Part shown: positions 35,843-48,029 of the stretch, one piece after another
Position numbering within the stretch: the first letter of the stretch is position 1
Layout of the letters: each line of letters begins with the position of its first letter
Source: Pycnopodia helianthoides
Taxonomy: Eukaryota; Echinodermata; Asteroidea; Forcipulatida; Asteriidae
NCBI GenBank assembly: GCA_032158295.1
Contig: CM063246.1
Location: forward strand, 15,597,168-15,661,167
Reading direction: 5' to 3'
DNA length: 64,000 bases
Program-made: the position numbers and the translations under genes
Notes under the pieces: model-generated
Databases searched by the model: none
Told to the model about the DNA's origin: nothing
What the model saw: only the letters and a program-made list of their open reading frames with translations

Positions 35843-38089
35843 ATTTACGAACAGGCTTTGCGCTTAATCTTTTTGTAAAGTAGCCCACCGGGTTTTACTT
35901 GACACAGGAAATTTTGTATTATTGCCTAGATTTTAGACATGGAGGCCTATGGAGGCCTGTGTTCGATAAATGTTTCTTTCTGATGTATATTCACACACTC
36001 AAAAATCTGAAATCTGAAAGTTCAAATCTGAAAGGGAAGAAATTTGTGAAGTGGTGTTTACTAGCCCAGAGCAGATTTACTAGATAATGTACGTCAGGCA
36101 AGGGTAGTCCCGTCGAACGTAAACAATGTAAAGATTTATTAAAAACACACACCCCCAAAATTACCTTTGCAACTCACGTTGAAAAGAAATGGAATTACTT
36201 CAAGACAGTTTGTCTAGTTATGGAAGCTCTACCTATTAATAAAAGATAAACACTCAGTTCGTTTTGCCTTTTTTCTCATTTCAAGATTTTGAAGATTAAA
36301 AAAACCCGTGTCCCTCCCCCCCCCCCCCTTCCGTGTTTCTCTTCATTGTGTACATACGGAGAGTCAGCACTGTAAGACAACATGTTAAAACCTACTGACT
36401 TGAAAACAATTTCAAAACAATTTTTTATTCACGGGAAAGACAACGCCGTGTGTATCGCGTTTGTGAATGCATGCATTGACACATATGAAGAACACGGATT
36501 GGATGGACTCTATTGTGTCATTTCGAGTGTCCCACTTTTAATCAAAAATGCAACTTTTCAATTATTTTCAAAGTGTTTAAGGAGTTGTTGTGCTGGTTCA
36601 ATCTGTCATTATTCGTTAGACAATAATCTATTTCATTTCACATTTACACTATTAAATAGTGACACTACAAATTTTATTTTTTTGAAACCTTTTGGCTGAA
36701 AAATGCTGGAGTAGACCGAGTAAAAAAACTCTAGGCCTTAAATGAACGAAGGAAAACACAATACAAATTTTTTTTACAGTCTCTTTAACATACAGAGCTG
36801 ATCCAAATGAAACAAAATGAAGTAATCTAGGCCAGAAATAGAAATCTTGACTGACACTCCAAGTGGAAAGTGAAGTAGCGAGTGTTTCTATGACTGATGT
36901 GAGGACCGTTCATGGTTAGGGATTGTGCGACGTCCGTAGTGCATTGCTTATCTTGGGTTGTTCCTTATCAATGATATATGATCGTTTCACCTTCCTACGA
37001 TCATGCACAAAATGTCACCACAGTCCCTAACGGAAAAGTGTATCTAAATATAGAGCTATGGTGATCTTTTCCTCTGGTTCATTATCATTTTGAACACATT
37101 TTCTATGTTTCATGTTTTAGGCCAACCGAAACATGCATCGTCGTCATTTTGTTCAAATCAAAGTCCATTTTTTATTACGAAAGCTTCCATTTAGAAGTTT
37201 AACTTTATAAAAACAGGAAATCGATTTTTTTTTCCTCTTTTTAATTATTATCTTTTTTAGAATGTAGAGTATAAAAAGGGGAAGTGGTTATTTGTCTTGA
37301 AATATATTTTCTGTTGAATAGATAGATAAATCAAACACGTTCGGCGGTGCTTTATACCTTTACGTCTTCATCTTGGAATCATTAGACCTCATACCAAAGC
37401 CATTTCATTTTACTCTGGGGGTCATGAGGCTCTATACTTGAACTTGGGAATCTTGTTAAATTAGATGATTTATGTATGGATGTCACAAAGGAATAAAGAA
37501 GTTATGACGTCCAGTTAGTATGTGGCAATGTGCAAAAGCACTTTGGGCATCAAAACAAAGTCATTAGAAGTGGATTTTGGTTCGAATGGAAAATACAAGT
37601 GACGTTTTAGTGCATTTCGAAGTCAATAAACAACCTTGTATGGAATGATTCTAAGATCACAGATTGTTTAAGGAGACTATTCCCTTTTTTTTTTACATTG
37701 CTCTTGTTTCTACAAATAAACCATTCAACCTATAGTCAAGTTTTTGATAAACTAACTTATCAACTACTTCTGATTTTAACAGTTCTTTTACGTAGGTTTA
37801 CATGTACTAATATATTTTTATTTCTAATCTTAAATTATTAGGTTTTATGACTTATTTTGTTGAACGTGGCATTGTTTTAGAAAAATTGTATTTCCAGACC
37901 ATTGGTTTAACTGTTGAGCTAAAGTTTGAATAAGGTAATATATATTAATCCCATATTAGACGGATAACGGTCTCTCATATAAAATAAACTACGGATTATA
38001 ACTTCAGGAGAAAGAATCACACATATTACGATTCACATTTGGTTTGTATTTGTTTGAACATCTTCATTTGATTTTTGATCAAGGGATTG
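35843..38089 (+). other. Intronic DNA, no supported exon
   Basis: A C-run lies near 36316-36328. The 105-codon ORF at 36382-36699 has no recognised domain and no convincing acceptor and donor pair. Confidence 0.35.
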
Positions 38090-38217
38090 CTACAGAGCTT
38101 TTAAAGGGACCTAGGTGAAGAAAACAAATCTGGAAATAATCTTCGTTCGAGCGAAAATGAACGAAGATTTTTTTCCAGATTTTTTTCCCCACCTATGTCC
38201 CTTTAAAAGCTCTGTAG
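38090..38217. repeat. Foldback hairpin, CTACAGAGCTTTTAAAGGGAC arms of about 58 bp
   Basis: The left arm, with CTACAGAGCTTTTAAAGGGA then AAATCTGGAAATAATCTTCG, is mirrored by the right arm, which ends TCCCTTTAAAAGCTCTGTAG. A loop of about ten bases (GAGCGAAAAT) separates them. Only a few mismatches are present. Length and symmetry suggest a young foldback mobile element. Confidence 0.85.
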
Positions 38218-39268
38218 AACGCTGACTTTTCAGAGGAACTTTTCTCGCCAAATTGGGACCCATCAAACACAACACACAGCAATAAACTTCGGTGAATTTG
38301 TTGACGGTGTGCCAATAATGACCTCGGTTTCTAGTTATGCCTTATACACAGTTAAAACTTTGCTGAATCAAAATAGAGGAAATTAAAACTGTTCCATTTA
38401 ATTTAAATGTTGTTTGAATTTTGGCAGATAGTCTCTTCTGTTTGATTTCCTTCTTGTGTTCAAATTGGCTCAGGCCAACAGTTCAATAAATATACGCACA
38501 CAAGATCATTGTGGGACCGGACGGTTCAACTGCTATACCGATTTTCGGGAAGGCTGGCTACTCCATTTTTTTTTAGTCTTCATTAAACATTGTCCTTTTC
38601 CAAGTAACCAACCCTATAAATTTGTTTAATTGTTTTTATGCCGGTTGGATATTAAGGGGAAAAACCTTGTCTAGTTAATCAAATGCAAAAGACTCTGCCA
38701 GGGTCGAAACATCAGGCCACTAACTAATTTTTGCATTTATACCATAATAGTTCCTTTTGGTTGGTAAGCAGTTTGCAACAGCTAATTCTATTTTCTAGCT
38801 AATCAAATATAACATTTGCGAAAAAACTTCAGCCAACAATGTGGTTTTTGACATAAGATGATCAGTGTGGGCAGTCAATTCAATACGTATGCATTTAGTC
38901 TCTCCTCCAGCCGTTATGAGAACTCAGGACAGCTCAACCATCGTCGCTGCGGGGTTCTCCAAATCCACTGCGCGGTTTTTCCAAAGGAATACAGGATTTG
39001 GAGATGACTGTCATTATTTTGACAACATTTAAAATTTGCTGCATGATCACTCTCCCTTGAGAACAAGTCCCTAAATATTGTGTCGTTTTCTATAATCACA
39101 ACATGGCCATAAATTTAGTGTGCACATTTAGGGAATTTGAGAGTGTGGATCTTTTCAATAATTGAAACTTAACTTCATGCATGACCAATGGCATACTGTC
39201 GGCATTATTGTTGAACTATTCATGTTTATATATGATCATTAACAATCTTCTTTTCTTTTAACATCTAG

Positions 39269-39480
39269 CTGAGAAACTAGTGAGAAGTCAGCGAACAGAG
39301 GCATTCGGAATACTAATGTCAGGTGCCGTCATCTTCACTATTATCTTTGTAGCTCTGCATTGTGGTGGTGGTCCAGCAGTTAAGGTACGTCCATCAGCAC
39401 CCGCAGAATCAGGAAGGTCGGCAAACGCAATCTTTGCCGGTCGGTCAGCTCGCACAACTGGACCAGTTGGGCACGTGTAG
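39269..39480 (+). CDS. Last coding exon of the CUB gene: membrane helix and short tail
   Basis: A pyrimidine-rich acceptor (TTCTTTTCTTTTAACATCTAG) precedes 39269. Read in phase 1, matching the donor at 28110, the exon gives EKLVRSQRTEAFGILMS, a hydrophobic helix GAVIFTIIFVALHC, then a basic, Ser/Ala/Gly-rich tail of about 40 residues ending GPVGHV and TAG at 39478-39480. This is the layout of a type I single-pass membrane protein with the CUB domain outside the cell. The intron from 28111 to 39268 is about 11 kb, and further exons inside it cannot be excluded. An AATAAA lies 168 bases after the stop. Confidence 0.65.
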
Positions 39481-39647
39481 TTAGAGTATTATTTTGGTGC
39501 TTTATTATTTTTAAAATTTTAATTGCTAAAAAATTAATAATAACACGTGTTTTATAGTGGAAAATTTATGTTCCTGCTTTAAACGAAACTTACATTATTT
39601 TTGTACTTCAACAATGTGTTCGAAATATTATTCTTATTTGTAAACTA

Positions 39648-39653
39648 AATAAA
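39648..39653 (+). terminator. Poly(A) signal of the CUB membrane gene
   Basis: AATAAA lies 168 bases downstream of the stop codon in AT-rich 3' sequence, a typical distance for a 3' UTR end. Confidence 0.45.
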
Positions 39654-39659
39654 AAACTT

Positions 39660-42600
39660 CGCAAAAAGAAGAAAACATGAATATTAAGCCCTTATTGATG
39701 ATTATGTGTAAACAAACGCAGGTGTACCGTCCATATTATAATTATCAGATACCGGTAGATGTAATTAAAAAATGCTAAACATTTTAAAGGTAATATTAAG
39801 CCCTATATCCTAATGAGCATCAATTATTGGCCTGTTCTATTTATAGAATGTGACGTCACAAGTGCGGTATGCGTTTGTATAGTGTGTATGTATTAAAATG
39901 CACTGCCCATCGTCAAATACACATCAAATAATGTTTGGTATTGTGTACACGTATAGCAGCAACCAAAAATAATTAAGACAAGTTTACAAAATAATGGAAC
40001 ATATAAAAAGGCGTGTTGTTTTATGTCACGCACTTTAAAATACGAACCCGTGTAATGTGTGCAGTTCCGTATAATTATCTGTAAGCAAAAAAATACGTGT
40101 TGCATTAACTGTCGATTGCAAAATAAATAACTGTTACAAATAATCTTTCAACACTAGAGGGCAAAGTTAGATTTAAAGACAAGGTAACTCATTAACATTG
40201 GTAAGCTTGATGAGCCAATATGGAGTCCAATACAGTGCGCCACCAATAGTTTGCCCTGCTCGGGCGGTCGTTTTGAAATACGTCAGTCGTTGCAGAGTAA
40301 TACCATGCACTAGCAAATTGAGTTTTGTGATAAGAAAACGTATTCAAAGCCTCGCATAATGTAGATAATAATTGTCACCGACTTTTTCAACAACATGTAT
40401 GCGCGTCCAAAACAATGACCTTCCAATGCTGACCTCATTGTGGTGTGCTGTACTGTAATTTCTAACATTTTGTCGTAAAGCGTTGGCACAAAGAGACAGA
40501 ACACAACTTCTGTGGTGGACACATGACATTTTAAGATGTGAAACTCCGCAATATTGTCCTTAAAAGCTGGCAGCGTTCAAGTTACTGTTGTAACATAACA
40601 ATTGATAAACATTTTTGTCCTTCACCGAAATGTTTTACCTTGTCTTTGTATTGGTTTGAACGCAGCGAGACAAATTTTAATTGACAAATTTAACGATAAC
40701 ATTATACGAACCATACTGATGTTGTCATTAGTTAGTTCAGAAGTATAACTAACGACTTAAGTTCAAATTTCCTGTTAACATTCCAGTTTTGAAAAGCAGT
40801 AGAATTAAGTCTGTATAGAGTCTGAGGTGAATCGCTGGCAATAACAGGCATTAACATTTAGGTAAAGGCCTTTTTTTATTGTTAAAAAACATGGGTTCGT
40901 ATGAACACGAGGTTTTGAGAGGGGCAAATTTGCAATGTTAATTTTGAACATAAAAAGCTTTATGAATAAGAGAAGGAAATAGGACTGGGGATTACAAGAC
41001 CAAAGAGAAAGCCCATTTACCATATTAAAAATAATAATTACATGTTTCCTTAATTACATGTTTCAAACACCCACCTTTTCTTTAAATTATTTATCATTTA
41101 TCATCATTAAACAAATCTGATCAGAACATCTTTCCCACACATAATACGAATTTGTTCAAACAAATTTGCTAGTCCCTCAGACCTACGAACAAAGTCGGTA
41201 AAAAAAAATAGCATGGGCCAGGAAAGAAAAAGAGTAACCTTTTAAGAATTAAAAAAAACCCTGTGGAATTGGATCAATACTTGTAATACATGTAAGCTTT
41301 GTAGTAAATCGTGAGGACGAGTTGGTCATTCCTGGAAACGTAGGGGAATGCATCAGATTCATGTCAATTCGGTTGTTATTACTCATAACTTCCCGACTGC
41401 AGGCTCCGTGTAACTCTCTCGCTCTCTCTCTCTCTGACAACATGGTACAAACAAGCCATCATTTTCCATAAGACCTTGGCATGTGCCAACTTCATCATGT
41501 TTTAAGAAATAATCATGAAAATAACTGCGTCAATAAACACCTCTGTCAGCTTCTCATGAAGATTTCGATTACTGAATTATTAATGTTTTAAACAGGTGTA
41601 CAATAATGGCAAATTTGAATACAAGACAAATTCGAATTGTTTTGAAGCAGATGTTTTGAGACCAAACTAATAACCAACCCACATACCTTGTCTGATTTAT
41701 TGATATAAGATTTGAATATCATTAATGATCTTCCTAAGATTTTTTTAAAATCTTGTGTTGTTGTTTTAAAATTGTTGCTTGTATTTTTCAGTTAAATTTC
41801 TTGAAAATAAGTTGAGAGTTTTGTCTCAGTTTTTCTGAATCTTTTTGTAAATCTATTTCAGGGCCTTATATTTATATGTTTATTTAATTGAGATTTGGAA
41901 CAAGTTGCTTGCCATTTTTATTCACCGCGAAAGTGCATTTTGTACAAATATGTATCTATATTAATTTTCTTATGTTGTGTTTTTAACAAATATGCAATTT
42001 TATGTGTATAGATAAATGCAAATCCCAATTGTGTTGTATCAACTTGGTTGGGTGAGAGTAAGTGGGGGCGGGGCGGGGCGGGGCGGGGGTTTGCACTGCT
42101 GAACTTGTATGAATTTTCTTTGGATTCTTGACATAAGAAAACATGCAAGCCCAACCCTATAATAATATGCCAATGCAACAAGAGATGGAACGCGCAAAAG
42201 CTTTGGATTGTGTGGTTTATACACCGAGACGTTTGACTGCACATCTGTTGAATAATGGAAACTGTTAAAATTGCGCCCTCTGTGGATGATACACAAAGCG
42301 CATCAAGAACGAACTGTTTTCATACCAAAGAAGAGGAATCTGTGCTTGAACCAAGTCTCCTGTGTGTTATTGAAGCATTAGTATACGAATATTATTGTCG
42401 GTAAAAATGTAAACTTGAACGTAATAATGGAAAATGGTTTTGTTATAAGATATAACTGAGCTGCTTGTGAATCCGTAATAACGGATAAACCGTATACGTG
42501 TGATATCATTTTTCCATAAAACCATCAGGATTAGAATGGATTTTGTAAACCGTGATAATGGATTATATATCCGTATTTGGCACAAAAAAAACCGGTAAAC

Positions 42601-44030
42601 AGATCAGGACTGTTCTCAGAGGGAAATATACGCCTAATAGACCTCTTAGCCATTCAACACATTTGAACCCCAGAGTACACCGACTTAAGCAGATTGAGAG
42701 TGCCCACTGGCTGAATCTTTTAAATCTCAAAATGCATGAATATAAATGAGTATACTATAGCCTATAATATTAATATCACGGTAAGAACAAAAACCAAAAA
42801 CACAACAAACAAACAAAACACGGGAATACCCATAAAGAGAACACTGACGTAAATATGTCCATAATGCTAATCATGATAAGAAAGGTCGCTGCGTTTGGTT
42901 GTAATTGACTCAAAGTGTGTTCAAAATATTGATTCATTATTTGTAGTATATTATTATTGTTTTTGATGGGTGGGGGCGACACCTCGGAATTCCTCGAGTT
43001 TTTTGTCCAATGTATTTGGGAGTTATTTCTGTACGGAATACGTCATAATTTGTTTCCCTCCTTTTCCAAATTGGTGGGATGATAAAAGGGCTGATATTTC
43101 CACCTAGGTTAATTTCTGTTTACATTCCTCAAGTGTCGTCTCATTAACTCAATATTTGCAAACTTTGTTTTGTCAATCTTCCAGGAGTGATTGAATTATT
43201 CGGGAGGAAACCAATAATGCGCTGCACGTGCTTCAAATAAGAATTATCCCTAGACAATCGAACTAAAATATATCCTATCAATGATATTAAAAGTTTGAAT
43301 TTATTAATCAATTTAAATATTGGCAGATACTGTCAACTTTTTTCTTTCCGTAAACGTACGCGCAGATATGTTATGAATGATTGTTTTGTTGACTGATATT
43401 CAATGATATTCACAAGTGGTTTATCACTTGAAGTTTAAACTATACGCAATTCCATCAAAGCCATTGTGCGACCTGGGTGAACAAATGGCGATAAAATAGA
43501 TTGAAATACAATGTTCATCCATTGGGCCTTTATATTTTAGTCTGGTGTGGATTTATTTTGCGAAAGCTTCTTTAAAACCATGAATGATATCCAATCAATG
43601 TTTTCGCCGTGATTGTCCCTGACTGGATTGATATTCATAAGCTATGAGTATAATAATCTACAAATAACGCCATCAATGTTACAGCGTCCCATACAACCAT
43701 TCGCGAATGGGACACTCTTAGACTGAGATAACCAGACATCGGCTAGAAGTGGAAATGATATCTCGCCCAATCAAAAATGGAATAGTTGCCGAAGACAATG
43801 ATGCAACCGTTCACAGTAGAAATAAAGTATTAGTCAATGGAAAAAGTTGACATTATAATTATATAAATTAATCAGGGTCTTCCGAAATCATATCTTTAAA
43901 GATGCATATTCCATGATGCCTGATTGAGATAAGTCAGTTATTATCCAGCTTGTAAACAATAAACTTGTAACTGTTCATCCACCTAAATACCACTAAAGTG
44001 AGATTGCCAATGACTGAGCATACACTTTGT
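39660..44030. other. Intergenic DNA with simple repeats
   Basis: No exon was supported. It contains a CT dinucleotide tract at about 41412-41434 and the G-rich tract at 42064-42089. A small mirror GTCCCAT...ATGGGAC lies at about 43686-43713. Minus-strand ORFs at 40310-40529 overlap in two frames and have no domain. Confidence 0.4.
42064..42089 (+). repeat. GGGGC repeat with quadruplex potential
   Basis: Five G-runs of 4-5 bases are separated by single C (a GGGGC pentamer repeat). This is a strong G-quadruplex pattern and probably length-variable. No gene is adjacent. Confidence 0.7.
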
Positions 44031-44034
44031 AAAC

Positions 44035-44222
44035 TCCTGTGGGTCAGATTATTGACCCGGATTACGAGTCCCAGGGAGCCTGACCAATGGCTGGGTCAGT
44101 ATGACCCGGAATTTGTGTCAAACTGACCTAAAACTGTGTCAAAAAGACGCATATATTCCGAGTCAAAATTACATTTTCCGGGTCAGTTTCCGGGTCAGCC
44201 TGACCCGGAAATGGGTCAAGTC
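44035..44222 (+). repeat. Cluster of GGGTCA / TGACCCGG words
   Basis: About ten copies of GGGTCA or its complement lie within 190 bases, several as TGACCCGGAA or as facing pairs such as GGGTCAGCCTGACCCGG. The density and mirrored arrangement suggest a mobile or expanded repeat. The word also equals a nuclear-receptor half-site, but nothing shows regulatory use. Confidence 0.6.
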
Positions 44223-45390
44223 CCACGAATCCATTGTTCAGGGTGTACCTGCTATGTTATTAAACTGTTTGACGGATTTATAGTGAGGGGAGTAGTAAAA
44301 AAAATTAAATGCACAACCTTGTTAGGAAATATCGCAGTGGTAGAGAAATGTACACATTTTAGGTTAAACAACAAACATGTAAAACGTCAGCTTTTATGGA
44401 ATATGCATCTTAGTTTAAAACATGTTTGTATAAATTCTGTATTATAAAAGGAAGGTAAGACATGTAGATGAACCAATATTGTAGCGTAATCCGAGTATAC
44501 TAAAATAGCTAACTAATAACGAATAGTAAAATACTGAATTGAAATGTTAATCATCGGCACAGAGTGCTAAGTGCATGGAATTAAATAAATTACTTTTAAA
44601 AAGTAAATAATGTAAAAAATACTCTTTTTAAAGTCATTTATTGTGTGTAATGGTACGAAATAAGCTCTTCTGACGAAAAACATGCAATTCTTAATTAAAA
44701 CAGGACACATATTTTCGAAGTCACAATCCGTGATAGCAAAGCTACTATAGTATTAATCTATTGAAGTTAAACAGTGCTTTGGGAATCAAGGTCTGGTGTG
44801 CAGATTTATAATAACCACAACACTTTGAATGAGTACAACATTAGAGGGAACTGAAATTTGTAACAGGATGAATTGATTAAGAATAATCAAGTTTGGATAC
44901 ATAGATTTTTTGCATTGTCTCTAAAATGGCCCTTTTATCTAGGGTGGGGATTTCTGACTGCACGGTGGCACTAGAAGGCTGCTGGGGTGTTCTTGAAAAA
45001 ACACCTTATTGCACTGGTGTTGCCTTCGTCTCATGAAGGTCCTTGGAAGAATGTCGTCTAAAATAAGTTAAAATAATGATTAACGTTGTCTGTGTGTTAA
45101 CAAAACTTGTAAAAACTGACATCAGTGTCTCAAGTTATACAAACATCAATTAACAATTATACAGAATAGGCATTAGTCTTTCTGACTATGGGGCAAGCAC
45201 TTTGAACGATAGCCTGAAGATTTTGAGTTTGATATTGTGACATTAAGAAGGTATGATAAAGTAGATATAAATGCTGTTAATCAAGACGTATTCAACAAAC
45301 TACTTAGACTATCAACATGAAAGAATATTTTAACGTCAATGCTTCAATTGATGTAATTTGTATTGGGATATATTCAACAATAAGATTACG
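44223..45390. other. Intergenic DNA, no supported gene
   Basis: AT-rich, with no exon, domain or repeat family recognised. Confidence 0.4.
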
Positions 45391-45394
45391 TTGT

Positions 45395-45550
45395 TCTTAG
45401 CCAACGTCGAGGCACCAAGCTTTTAAATGAAAAGGTTCGGGTTCGAATCTCGCCTGGTTCCAATTTTGGAAGATGTCCTTTCAAAACGTGTACGGAATCA
45501 GAAGCCATGGGCACACATGGTAAAGTTGGTGATGAGCAGAAGTTTATTGT
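45395..45550 (+). mobile_element. tRNA-derived SINE-like fragment
   Basis: GGTTCGAATCT at 45440-45450 closely fits a pol III B box, and TAGCCAACGTCG about 40 bases upstream loosely fits an A box. The spacing is tRNA-like, but no clean cloverleaf or acceptor stem forms, so it is not a functional tRNA. An A-run follows at 45556-45566, as at a SINE tail. It is an old copy. Confidence 0.45.
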
Positions 45551-46304
45551 CATTAAAAAAAAAAATGTTAAGCTATTATTGACTCTAATATTGTGTAATG
45601 TGGTCTGTTGTGGTCCCGCATATGTATACAATAATTGTGAGCGATAAATACTCGTATAGGTACCGTGGAACCATTCCAGTCATCTTATATCACTAAACAT
45701 TAATGTATGTGCCTGCAGGTGTGTAATAATAAACAACAATGAAGATTGTTGAATAAATTATAAAAGTACTGTCACTGTTGAAACAGTTGTTCTGCACACA
45801 AAGCTGTAAGCATTCTTTATAACCGTCTGAAATAAATCATAAGTAAAAAGACATTTAAGTATGAGTTTAATTGGTCGGAGATTTAGACACTTAAAAATAA
45901 AACATTTTTCTGCCGTGGTGTTTACGAGTATTTCAGTCAGGTGAACTCAAAGACGATTTTCTCAAAAAGTTTTAGACAAAAATAAAGAATACTGGTTTTG
46001 CTATAAAAAAAATATCGTCTTTGCGAGAATGACACAAAAGTCCTTGGTTCACCTTATGGTAAACTCAATCCATTGTATCATACCGTACACAATATTTCAA
46101 CTGTTTGTATTAACGTAACATGAAAAGAAATAAATTACGCAACATAAATGATTAATGAAGTCAAGAGTTGAATAAACTCGCCCAAGTCTTTCGTGTGTTT
46201 AAAGAATGACTTTGTTTATACATAATTATGTTATTCGAATAACAAAAATTATGAGGTTTACTGTAATGTTGCTGTATTTTGCATCGTGGCGAAATAAAAG
46301 CAAA

Positions 46305-46427
46305 ATGCAACGATTTGTCTTTGTTTCCTCTTTCATTTTATGTTTATCTAATGTTTCGATTGGGGCACATCGAATCCCATTCCACATAACCACGGGTCCG
46401 CGCCCACCATTTCCCTTGAATCACTGA
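46305..46427 (+). CDS. Candidate short secreted peptide ORF (40 codons)
   Basis: The ATG at 46305 has A at -3 (AGCAAAATGC) and opens MQRFVFVSSFILCLSNVSIG, a textbook-looking signal peptide. It is followed by AHRIPFHITTGPRPPFPLNH and a stop. The predicted mature piece is about 20 residues, rich in Pro and His. It could be a small secreted peptide, the first exon of a larger gene, or chance. The same frame is open upstream to 46206. No propeptide cleavage sites or splice donor were identified. Confidence 0.25.
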   Translation: MQRFVFVSSFILCLSNVSIGAHRIPFHITTGPRPPFPLNH

Positions 46428-46499
46428 TTTAATACTTATGTTATCACACAGATGCCTACATTAATTTTATCTACTATTTTGTTTAATAAGTGCCGGTAT

Positions 46500-47045
46500 G
46501 TTGACATTGCCGGACCCAAAGAGTACCCCCCCCCCTCCCCAACACACACACAAGTGTGTAATGACCTCCAATCGTGGACCCACATTTGTTCAACTCTTTG
46601 TCCTGACAAACGTGGACCCCATTGTTTTCCTTTGTGATAGAAAGCGTGGACATATTGTCCCTTTTGTTGTAAGTCCTCGGTTTGAAACTCAAACACACCC
46701 ATGTTTGTGAATTCCGTAAATCGAGAACTTCTCTTTGTTCTCCCATCATTGTTTGGACATAATTGTTTTTTGCGACGTTCCCATTGGTTTTGTACACAAA
46801 GCGAAGCGAGGACGGTCTCGTTCTACAAAACACCCGGATCCCTTCTGTTAAAGTCCTCGATTTCAACACGCACACACAACTTTACGGATCATGTTTGTGG
46901 GATCCTGCTATTGCTGTTCTACTATTCCCTTTTCTAAAGAATTCCTCTGTGGGGTCTAAGTTGAACAAAGAAAACTTTGTGGGGGTCCATTGTTCCATTG
47001 TGTACAAGACCCCACAAGGGCCCTTCCATAAGCCCACTCACACGT
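46500..47045. repeat. Degenerate duplicated block, about 180-bp spacing
   Basis: GTCCTCGGTTTGAAACTCAA (from 46673) and GTCCTCGATTTCAACACGCA (from 46853) start similar stretches 180 bases apart that continue through CATGTTTGTG. GTGGACCC / GGGGTCC words recur through 47020. A related snippet, TTCCCTTTTCTGAGGAATTCC, is at about 28398. This is probably a decayed tandem or mobile repeat. Confidence 0.45.
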
Positions 47046-47389
47046 GAGCAAATTATAAAAAATGCATTTTTTAGCGAGATGTTGGTAAAGAAAAGCAAAA
47101 TGGATATTTATCAATGATTTGGAGTGTATGGCAAAATGGGCTGCGACAAGAACATTGCTTTGTTTTAAACAAATAATTCGTAATTTCTAATGAGAACGCT
47201 TTTACATCCATCATCCATGCTACATGTAGGCCTTCATAATGATAACGTTATAAGAAATCACTACACTTGTCCTATTGAGAGAAACCCAAGAAAATGCTCC
47301 ATGATTCACTGGGGATATGTTTCATGTTTTAATCTACTTCCCTCAAAACCTTCAGTATTATTAGCTTGGCTGCCTACACCACAATATTA

Positions 47390-48025
47390 ACGACAATATT
47401 CACGACTTGCGCCACAAGTCGTGAATATTGGCGCCAAATTTTGCGACGAACCTCACGACTTTGTGCCTCAGGGCTTACAAACTGAAGCCGATATTAGCGA
47501 CAAGATTCACGACTCAATAATGCCCATATTCATAAACCAAACACACGACTTGGGCCAAAGTCGCAAATCCAACGAGGCGCTAATTTGGGCTGTAAATATT
47601 TGACTCCACCAAATTTTGGACCGTGTTGTTTTACGAGGAAAACGAAAAACCACACATTTTCGAGGGATGTTTACGTGAATCATTATAATCCACTTTTAAA
47701 ACATCTTTCCAACGAAATGTTTTACCTAACAATTCTGAAGGCAATGATGTGCCCCTTTAAAAATGCGTACAAGTACACACCATATGCATTAGGCAGCAGT
47801 GAAAATATTGTTATTATTATTCCCGACTTGAGACACAAGCCGTGAATACTGTCGTCATTGTCGTCAATATTTACAACAGTCCAAGTCGTGAATTTTGTCG
47901 TAAATATTGGCATCAAAACTCACGACTCGATGCACATTTCGTGATTTTGTTGCAAATATTGGCGTAAATATTTACGACTTGGGGCACAAAGTCGTGAATT
48001 TTGTCCTGAATATCGACGTCAATTA
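47390..48025. repeat. Degenerate repeat of CACGACTTG...CAAGTCGTG palindromes
   Basis: A perfect 9-bp inverted pair CACGACTTG/CAAGTCGTG lies at 47401-47423. Variants follow every 60-100 bases, each followed by GAATTTTGTCG or GAATATTGGCG phrases (GTCGTGAATTTTGTCGTAAA, TTGTTGCAAATATTGGCG, TTACGACTTGGGGCACAAAG). The array is about 640 bp and strongly diverged. It may be a tandem minisatellite with a palindromic core or a complex mobile element. Confidence 0.7.
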
Positions 48026-48029
48026 TGTG

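Noticed and set aside
36382..36699. 105-codon Cys-containing ORF as an exon
   Set aside because: No paired splice sites, domain or repeat of a known module.
45395..45470. tRNA gene
   Set aside because: A B box is present but there is no foldable acceptor stem or anticodon arm; called as a SINE-like relic.
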